From positions 1 through 20,003 of the IMG/VR virus record IMGVR_UViG_3300042868_005047: 20,003 nucleotides of DNA; one strand, 5' to 3'. The position numbers and the translations under genes are program-made. The stretch is from a virus. A model generated the notes under the pieces. It was not told where the DNA came from. It ran no database searches and saw nothing but the letters and a program-made list of their open reading frames with translations. Numbering within the stretch: the stretch's first letter is position 1; each line of letters opens with the position of its first letter. Shown here in pieces: positions 13,956-20,003 of the stretch.

Positions 13956-15926
13956 ATGGCTGATTATAGCGACATTACTACACTATCGTTAGGAAACACA
14001 TTTGGTGCTTGGTATGCAAAAACCAATGAAATTATTACTCGATTAAACACCTTAGATGTTGGAAGCATAACTGGCGGAGATGGAATATTAGCAACAAAAC
14101 ACCCATCCATAGCGGGTGGGTATACCTTAAACTTATCTGGTACTGTTGCAAAAGCCATGACGTTCCAAAATAATGTAACAATAGGTGGAAATTTAACAGT
14201 AAATGGAGTTTTGAATTATTCCTTTGGTGGTGCTGATACAGTTTCTGGTATAAATGTTGAAATACCAGCAAATACTGGTGTAACTATAGGCAATATAGTT
14301 TACATAGATTCAGACGGAAAGGCACAAAAGGCTTTAGCCGACGACGAATGCACCTCAGAGGCGATTGGTATCGTCGTTGGATTTACTGGTGGAAATGCGC
14401 AGGTCGCAACCAGTGGTAAAATATCCGGTTCTGGTTTAATACAAAACTTTTTAGGTGGGGCTGGCTCTTTACAAAAAGGAGTTGTTTATTTCTTAAGTTC
14501 TGGTGTTTCTGGTGCAGGAACCACAATGGAACCAGATGTCACAGAAAATATATCAAAACCCGTTTTAATTGGTTTAACCGCCGATTCTGGAATAATTTTA
14601 CCATACCGTGGTTATGTTGGTGCGATAACTGGTAGTTTTGGCGGCCCAACAACAGTTGTTCAGGGAGTTTGTGGTGGTGTTTTAAGTTTTAATGGTCCTA
14701 ATGGTAGTCTATATGCATCTGAAGAAGATGCTGATAACGCTATAGTCAAAACCACAGGTGATGTAATAGGAATTTCCCACATACTTGATAATGATTCTAA
14801 TGCATTCCTAACTTCTTATATTTTTAAAGGCAATTTTCCTCCTGGCGTGAATTCGTATCAGTTTTCGGGATCTTCTATGACATTCGATGTCCAGCCAGGA
14901 CAATTTATAAAACTAGTACAGACGCCGACCACAACGACCAGCTTCAAACTTACAAAATTATCCAATTATAGTAATGTTAAAACTTTATTTTCTACATCTG
15001 GAATAACATCTGATGTTTGGAGACTTAAAAACATAAAAGTTAATGCAACATTAATTGGACAAAGACCAACTTCTTTTTTATTGATTAGATCAATAAATCG
15101 AACAAGTGGAACTAATTATATTAATCATTTGGGGCACTGTGCTGGCGCAGTTGAATCTCCAAACAACGGACGTTTGATCTATGGATTAAACTCTGTTTTT
15201 TTAGAGTACGAAGGTAGTATATCTCCCACCACCTATACGCCTATTTCTGCTCCGATGATTTTAACTCCTAGAATAATACAACCAAAAGTTACATTTTCCG
15301 GAACTCCTGCTACTGGAGATGGAGCCACTGCTGCTGTGCTTTATACTAGTTCAAACGAACCAGTGAACACTTCTTCTGGCCCTCTTAGACTTGATACCGG
15401 GACATTGACTAATTGTGTGAAAGTCGAGGCAAATTCATCCGGTCAATTTCCTGTAATATATGGAGGAGATAATCATACAATTGTTTGTAGTTTTAGTAGT
15501 AGTGACAAACCCAGAGCAGTCAATAATAGAAATTACACATGGGATTTTAATAAAACAATAGTTGGTGGTTCGACTGGGGCATACATTTCAGAATATCTGT
15601 ATGGAGCATACAACGGAACTGATTTAGATCTAACGAGCGGAGCCGGTGTTGCGGCCGGGATAACATTAGATACATCTTTGCTTGGTTGGTGCCCATATTA
15701 TAATGCGATGTCTGAATCTTTAGATATATTAATTGTAAATGGTAATTATTATTCACCTGCCGAATCAAACCCGGAAAACCATTCAAAAGTATTAACTGTG
15801 TTTTTAGAACTTGCAAAATATGATATAAACACAAAACAAGAAACCTCTTCAGTAATAATAACAACAGAAATAGATCAAATATATAGTTTGCAATTCGAAG
15901 AAGGAGGCACCGTAAGGTTCGTTTAA
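13956..15926 (+). CDS. tail fibre / baseplate appendage protein (fibre 1)
   Basis: A 656-residue protein whose N-terminus (LSLGNTFGAWYAKTNEIITR, then LNTLDVGSITGGDGI) is the 'l.TF..Wy..TN.ii..lNt' start typical of T4-like marine fibre proteins, followed by TFQNNVTIGGNLTVNGVLNY, a 'nv.igGnLtvnG' repeat strand of trimeric fibres. Residues about 102-223 form a module also present in the protein at 17027 (GIVVGFTGG, GGAGSLQKGVVYFLSS, KPVLIGLT). The rest is glycine/serine/threonine-rich beta sequence with few cysteines. The N-terminus probably attaches to the baseplate and the rest forms a fibre or receptor-facing domain. It begins one base after the previous stop (TAAAATG) with AGAGGGA as ribosome site and is followed after two bases by the next fibre gene. 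Confidence 0.65.
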   Translation: MADYSDITTLSLGNTFGAWYAKTNEIITRLNTLDVGSITGGDGILATKHPSIAGGYTLNLSGTVAKAMTFQNNVTIGGNLTVNGVLNYSFGGADTVSGINVEIPANTGVTIGNIVYIDSDGKAQKALADDECTSEAIGIVVGFTGGNAQVATSGKISGSGLIQNFLGGAGSLQKGVVYFLSSGVSGAGTTMEPDVTENISKPVLIGLTADSGIILPYRGYVGAITGSFGGPTTVVQGVCGGVLSFNGPNGSLYASEEDADNAIVKTTGDVIGISHILDNDSNAFLTSYIFKGNFPPGVNSYQFSGSSMTFDVQPGQFIKLVQTPTTTTSFKLTKLSNYSNVKTLFSTSGITSDVWRLKNIKVNATLIGQRPTSFLLIRSINRTSGTNYINHLGHCAGAVESPNNGRLIYGLNSVFLEYEGSISPTTYTPISAPMILTPRIIQPKVTFSGTPATGDGATAAVLYTSSNEPVNTSSGPLRLDTGTLTNCVKVEANSSGQFPVIYGGDNHTIVCSFSSSDKPRAVNNRNYTWDFNKTIVGGSTGAYISEYLYGAYNGTDLDLTSGAGVAAGITLDTSLLGWCPYYNAMSESLDILIVNGNYYSPAESNPENHSKVLTVFLELAKYDINTKQETSSVIITTEIDQIYSLQFEEGGTVRFV

Positions 15927-15928
15927 AA

Positions 15929-17017
15929 ATGAATAAAAATTTACTAATAAACGGAAATTTTGATTTATGGCAAAGAGGAGTAACTTTTTCGATACTCCAT
16001 GATGATGCTTTGTCTGGATCAACTTTAACCGCCCCAAATGTAAAAATTGCAGATAGATGGTATATGATCGACAGTCAGGTGCGTGGAGGTGGTGCAACTG
16101 GACAAATTACGGCATATAAAGAAACATTTTCCCCATCATCTCCTTTTTATTCTCGTTCAGACAATTATTTAACGATATTGAATCAAATACAAGGAATTTG
16201 TGGTGGGTATTGTCACATAGAACATAAAGAAGAAGATTGCACTAAATATGCAAATCTTCCTCTCGTCTTAACATTTTTGGCAAGAACTACATCTGGCGTC
16301 ACAGGAACAACATTGTCTTGCTATTTTAGACAAGTTCTTGAACCAAACTCATTAGAAAGTTCCTCTGAAATTGCTATTGCTAGATTAACATCTACATGGC
16401 AAAACTTTTTGTATCAATTAACTCCATTCAACTTGAACTTTTCTGGTATTTCTGGTGATGATTATTTTTCTGTAGGTTTTAGAATTTTACCAGAAGTAAA
16501 TATAAATCTTGCTTCTGTTTCTTTAAGAGTTTCAGAAACAACCCTATCTGATACAAAATCTGAAATTCATGAAGAAAAATCAAAACAAGAAAAATACTAT
16601 AAAACATCATATAAGCCAAATGTAACAGCAGGAAGCGTTACATTGGCTGGTAATAATGATACCACTGCAATAAGTTTCACAACAACACCAAATTATTCAT
16701 ATAATTATCATTTTGATGCTCCGATGAGAAAGACACCGCAAGTGACTCTTTATTCGCCAAAATCGGGAACACAAAATGATGCCTTTAACAAAACGGCAGA
16801 CAGAGATATGAGATTAACCTCTGGAACCCGTGGTTGGAACCAAGCAACAAGATTTTCTCCAACTGGTATGACTACTTTATCTGCCACAGGAAATACATAT
16901 GGTGTTCAGTTCAATGTAGTTTCTGGTGCAGTAATATTTGATGACATATTGGTTCATGTGGTTGCGGATGCCGATATTGACACTTCACCAAACGACAGAG
17001 GTCCAACAAACATCTGA
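15929..17017 (+). CDS. carbohydrate-binding-like tail fibre protein
   Basis: A 362-residue protein in two recognisable parts. The N-terminus reads NLLINGNFDLWQRGVTF (residues 4-20) and IADRWYMID (about 41-49), the 'l.NGnFdiWQRG.s......y.aDRW' signature of a galactose-binding-like jelly-roll found in many phage fibre and host-recognition proteins. The C-terminus begins with QEKYYKTSY (about 220-228) and runs through APMRKTPQVTLYSPKSGT, the 'YY.ks.y..g......f.v.MR..P.vtlysP.sG' C-terminal beta domain that usually accompanies it. The intervening LTFLARTTSGVTGTTLSCYF and ITSTWQNF-like strands fit that jelly-roll. Such proteins bind host surface glycans. It has a shared operon with fibre 1 and fibre 2; an AAGG lies about 13 bases before the ATG, a loose ribosome site. 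Confidence 0.75.
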   Translation: MNKNLLINGNFDLWQRGVTFSILHDDALSGSTLTAPNVKIADRWYMIDSQVRGGGATGQITAYKETFSPSSPFYSRSDNYLTILNQIQGICGGYCHIEHKEEDCTKYANLPLVLTFLARTTSGVTGTTLSCYFRQVLEPNSLESSSEIAIARLTSTWQNFLYQLTPFNLNFSGISGDDYFSVGFRILPEVNINLASVSLRVSETTLSDTKSEIHEEKSKQEKYYKTSYKPNVTAGSVTLAGNNDTTAISFTTTPNYSYNYHFDAPMRKTPQVTLYSPKSGTQNDAFNKTADRDMRLTSGTRGWNQATRFSPTGMTTLSATGNTYGVQFNVVSGAVIFDDILVHVVADADIDTSPNDRGPTNI

Positions 17018-17026
17018 GGAGAATAA

Positions 17027-18220
17027 ATGCCCTGCACAAATAATTCAGTAATATCCGCAGTTTTTGGTGGGAGTGCCGGTGATGCAACTAGCGGTAGAAG
17101 ATTATCCTTTACTATTGGTGTTACTGCACCAACATGGGACGGAACCATTGTTGCTGGTGATGTAATTCGATATGATGTAGATGAAAGTAAATATGTAAAA
17201 TCTGTCGCAGATCCATATTATGATGGTTCATTAGACCTTTCTAATTCAGAAGTTGTTGGAATTGTTGAATCCTTCTCTCAGACAGGTGGAATTACATATG
17301 CAACTGTTGTAACACATGGACTTATGAATTATCCAGGTCTTCAAATTGATGGAAGCCTTGGTGGTGCTGGTGGAACAGACATTTATTTCTTAAGTCCAAC
17401 AGTTCCCGGTGGAATTACATTTAGCATTGAAGAGCAAAGAGGACACATAGTAAAACCAGTTCTTCAGGTTTCCCCCGTATCTGGAACAGTTTATAATTCA
17501 ATTGTTACTAATTATCTCGGTTATGAATCATCAGAAACAGAAAACTTAACACAAAGAATCGGCGAATCTACAATTGGTGACATAAAAATAGTAGATGCAA
17601 ATGCAGAAATTCCTTCTGGTTGGATTGATACTAGTTCTCCTTCTTATCTCTCTGTTTCAGAATATCAACAATCATATTCCACATATGGAACTAAATACGG
17701 TTCGTTGGAACAAATAACAGTAAATGGAACATCCTCTTTCGTTTCTGCTTTGGCTGGAACATCAATTCGACCAATAAATCCAAATACTGGAAAATCTATT
17801 GGGGTATATGCAAAAGTAATCAGCGTGGATACTAATAACAACCGAATAGTAATCGAACACACAAGCAATCAAAAGGCGCTATGGAGTTCTAACTTTACTG
17901 TTTATGAAATTTCACAAACAGTGCTAGGAACAAATAAAGTTGCAGTAACTGGTGGTTCTGTAACTCACTTTAAGCCTCCAAAAATCACAACTAATCTTGA
18001 GGCAAAAGTAGGAACAGAAAATCAAATTCTTCCATTTCAAACAAAGACTCTGCTTAGAGTAAAAAGAGACACAGGTTCAGCATATCTTCCGCAATCTATT
18101 AGTTTCACGGATGTTGAAATCAATGGAGTTGTATCAACACAAAATGTAGCAAATGTTGATTCAAAATTGGTTGAACTAGAAACAAGAATTGCTGCATTAG
18201 AACAAAAATTAGGAATATAA
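17027..18220 (+). CDS. tail fibre protein (fibre 2) with module shared with fibre 1
   Basis: A 397-residue protein beginning after a good ribosome site (GAGGAG, six bases before the ATG). Residues about 40-168 repeat the module of fibre 1: GDVIRYDVDESKYVKSVADP, VVGIVESFSQTGG, VVTHGLM, GGAGGTDIYFLSP and IVKPVLQVSP line up with the fibre 1 segments in the same order. The centre (SGWIDTSSPSYLSVSEYQQS) resembles the 'p.gWl......ls...Y..ly' start of phage tail collar-type domains. The last 20 residues, DSKLVELETRIAALEQKLGI, form a textbook heptad coiled coil, probably a trimerisation end. It probably makes a short trimeric fibre. The next gene begins just after its stop. Confidence 0.65.
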   Translation: MPCTNNSVISAVFGGSAGDATSGRRLSFTIGVTAPTWDGTIVAGDVIRYDVDESKYVKSVADPYYDGSLDLSNSEVVGIVESFSQTGGITYATVVTHGLMNYPGLQIDGSLGGAGGTDIYFLSPTVPGGITFSIEEQRGHIVKPVLQVSPVSGTVYNSIVTNYLGYESSETENLTQRIGESTIGDIKIVDANAEIPSGWIDTSSPSYLSVSEYQQSYSTYGTKYGSLEQITVNGTSSFVSALAGTSIRPINPNTGKSIGVYAKVISVDTNNNRIVIEHTSNQKALWSSNFTVYEISQTVLGTNKVAVTGGSVTHFKPPKITTNLEAKVGTENQILPFQTKTLLRVKRDTGSAYLPQSISFTDVEINGVVSTQNVANVDSKLVELETRIAALEQKLGI

Positions 18221-18221
18221 C

Positions 18222-20003
18222 ATGCCATCGATACGCGGTAGTAGCCAGTTCAAACCTATCAGCGGAGTCACTTTTTATGGCATAACAGGATCAACTGGAC
18301 CACAAGGACCAAGAGGATCTGATCTTTTAGGCCCAACAGGATCAACAGCAACTCTTATAGTTTCTGGGGTTTCTGTATCTTCCAATACGTTAATAAACCA
18401 ATTTACAAATGGAACTACATTTGGTGCAGTTGGAAGATTGGTTGGAATAACCGGACAAACCACAATTGGGTTTGACGGAAAAACTGGTTCTACTGGTACT
18501 GGATATGTTCTATATTCAGCATCACCAACACAAAAAGAAATCAAACTAAGAAAAATAAAAGGTTCAACAGGACCTAGATCTTTTGTGAATGTTTCATCGA
18601 CTAATGAAACTATAACAATAGATGTCGAAAGATATGATGGAGAATATACATTATCTTCTGGTTCATTGTCTGAAATAATCGCAATAAATAATTCTTCTAA
18701 TTTGGTTGGTGCTACACTTGGCTCTGCCAAATATGGAAGTGCAACAAATGTAGTAGAAATAAACAAGGTAAATGTATTTGAAAAAACCAAATCTGCGGCA
18801 GGAAATACTGGTTCGATGCGATACCAGTATTTTGGTACATCTGTTCCAACTAGTATAATTTATCTCTATCTTGACAATTTAATTGAAACAAATTTTTATG
18901 GAGATAGAAACACAAAATCTAAAATATTTTCTATAGATTTTAATCAATATGGAACTAATAATGTTACAATTCGGTTGCCATCTCCTACGAGCGAAATAAC
19001 TTCTTGTACATTACATCTTCAAAATGTTAATGTTTTGATCCCAAATCCCGATATAAACGATGTATTTGTTTATATTAAAAATGGTGTTTCTTATCCTGTT
19101 ATTTTTCCATTAAATAGACAACCATGTATTTACAAATATAATAATGTTGCAAAAAATTACATAATACACTTTGTTTTAATCAAAAATGATTGGTATGGTT
19201 TTGTTTACTATTCGAATGTAACCGATGATTATTTTTGTGGATCTGTAAATCCTTTAACAAATAGAACAAAAGAAATACAAGATACATTAGATTTTTATGA
19301 TGGATTGACTGGTGCATGTTGCACATCTGTTGGCAATTGTTCTATTACAAGTTATTTTGGTTGTACTGGTTATTTTGCTGGAGTTGGAACTACATGTGGT
19401 ACTATAGGTTCTACTAGTGTTTGCGATCAGAAAGATGGAGTGTGCTGTGTAAAAAATACAGTAGATGGAAAGATAAGTGCATATTGCATAGAAAATAGCA
19501 ATGCGTTTGATTGTTTATCTCTTGCTAGTAATTCAATAAGCACAACCTTTATCAAAGATAAAACATGTGTTGATATAAATTGCAACAACGCAATTGAAGA
19601 AATTGGTGCTTGTTGTGATGGCAAAGGAAACTGTAGTGAATTAACCAAAGTAGAATGTATATCATCTGGTTCAAGTTATCTGGGCGATGGTGTTTTGTGC
19701 TATGAACAAAACAGCAGACCATTATGTTCAATTGGAGTTGGTGCATGTTGTCAGCCAACAGGAACATGTACAGAAATAACCGCAGAACAATGCTTCCAAT
19801 CTGATGGTTTTTATCACGGAAATGGCATCAGTTGTGCTGGTGTTACTTGTGCTAATTCTCTTTCGTGTGGAGGATTTTTAGGATTTAATTTGAAGCCAGG
19901 CGATTTGTTTGGTGGTGGTGTTGTTGTTGGCATTTATAATCCAAACCAATCAAAAATTCTTGGAGGAGCACATGCATTTTCTCGCCATGGAATTACAGCA
20001 ACT
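18222..20003 (+). CDS. cysteine-rich, collagen-segment fibre-type protein, partial (runs off right edge)
   Basis: Open for all 594 codons from the ATG at 18222 to the edge; AGGA lies eight bases before it. Residues 20-34 form a short collagen-like Gly-X-Y run (GITGSTGPQGPRGSD), followed by GPTGST and later GKTGSTG and GSTGPR pieces, as in phage collagen segments. Residues about 130-360 are strand-rich with no recognised family. Residues 364-545 hold four units, each starting G-(A/V)-C-C and carrying six or more cysteines. After them comes PGDLFGGGVVVGIY (559-572), like the 'GD...GGivf.i' of collagen-linked Lcl-type C-terminal domains of phage proteins. I infer a host-binding fibre or adhesin at the end of the fibre operon. 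The C-terminus is not seen, so length and final domain are unknown. Confidence 0.7.
   Translation, partial: MPSIRGSSQFKPISGVTFYGITGSTGPQGPRGSDLLGPTGSTATLIVSGVSVSSNTLINQFTNGTTFGAVGRLVGITGQTTIGFDGKTGSTGTGYVLYSASPTQKEIKLRKIKGSTGPRSFVNVSSTNETITIDVERYDGEYTLSSGSLSEIIAINNSSNLVGATLGSAKYGSATNVVEINKVNVFEKTKSAAGNTGSMRYQYFGTSVPTSIIYLYLDNLIETNFYGDRNTKSKIFSIDFNQYGTNNVTIRLPSPTSEITSCTLHLQNVNVLIPNPDINDVFVYIKNGVSYPVIFPLNRQPCIYKYNNVAKNYIIHFVLIKNDWYGFVYYSNVTDDYFCGSVNPLTNRTKEIQDTLDFYDGLTGACCTSVGNCSITSYFGCTGYFAGVGTTCGTIGSTSVCDQKDGVCCVKNTVDGKISAYCIENSNAFDCLSLASNSISTTFIKDKTCVDINCNNAIEEIGACCDGKGNCSELTKVECISSGSSYLGDGVLCYEQNSRPLCSIGVGACCQPTGTCTEITAEQCFQSDGFYHGNGISCAGVTCANSLSCGGFLGFNLKPGDLFGGGVVVGIYNPNQSKILGGAHAFSRHGITAT
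19311..19856 (+). repeat. four tandem six-cysteine (GACC-type) protein repeats
   Basis: Units start at 19311, 19437, 19605 and 19740 (residues 364, 406, 462, 507), spaced 42, 56 and 45 residues. Units 1, 3 and 4 follow G-A-C-C-x3/4-G-x-C-x5/6-C-x9/12-C and end with another cysteine; unit 2 (GVCC) is longer and less regular. Units 3 and 4 are closest (GACCDGKGNCSELT and GACCQPTGTCTEIT). The DNA is only moderately similar between units, so the duplications are old. Confidence 0.8.

Noticed and set aside
15547-16097. Minus-strand open frames across the end of fibre 1 and start of the carbohydrate-binding gene
   Set aside because: Shadows of two well-supported plus-strand genes; leucine/histidine-rich products.
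18275-18790. Minus-strand open frame of 171 codons
   Set aside because: It is the antisense shadow of the long plus-strand cysteine-rich gene that is open from 18222 to the edge; proline/valine-rich low-complexity product and opposite to all neighbours.
1-20003. CRISPR arrays, tRNAs, insertion sequences, introns, rho-independent terminators
   Set aside because: Looked for by eye; no direct-repeat array, cloverleaf, transposase frame, or GC-rich hairpin with T-run was found. Gene spacing is too tight for most of these.

Overview
The window is part of the genome of a T4-like contractile-tailed phage (myovirus). It is AT-rich, tightly packed and intron-free, with no rRNA, tRNA or cellular genes. 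The genes are recognisable as the T4-type baseplate set, in a form that looks more like marine/environmental T4-like phages than coliphage T4. The host cannot be read from the sequence.

Region 1 (1-1516, minus strand): a gp26-type baseplate hub gene cut by the window edge, a gp19/gp54-family tail-tube-fold gene and the gp4 head-completion gene, transcribed right to left. Only 11 bases separate the gp4 start from the divergent gp48 start.

Region 2 (1528-13215, plus strand): the core baseplate block. It runs gp48 tail-tube cap, gp53 wedge, a very large gp27-like hub, gp25, gp6, a gp7/gpI-like wedge protein and an enlarged gp8-like wedge protein. Gene ends overlap or nearly touch (ATGA and TAATG junctions, gaps of 0-11 bases), consistent with one translationally coupled operon. 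No gp5-type OB-fold/lysozyme spike gene lies between gp53 and gp25.

Region 3 (13220 to the right edge, plus strand): the receptor-binding and fibre block. It holds an adaptor-like protein, a fibre protein, a probable carbohydrate-binding fibre protein, a second fibre protein sharing a module with the first, and a long right-truncated protein with a short collagen-like segment and four six-cysteine repeats.

The most notable point is the hub. Its reading frame ends at 5413 in three consecutive stop codons (TAA TAA TGA), yet the next frame is open from 5349 to 7997 and has no ATG, GTG or TTG until 5997. The carboxyl end of that second frame carries a gp27/gpD-like terminal motif that the first lacks. 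Either the hub is made by +1 recoding (about 1,590 residues), or a single-base indel is present. Two single-indel explanations remain possible and are set out below. A second theme is cysteine: clusters of CC, CxC and CxxC occur in the hub, the gp7-like, the gp8-like and the last fibre-type protein, unusual for a cytoplasmically assembled baseplate.
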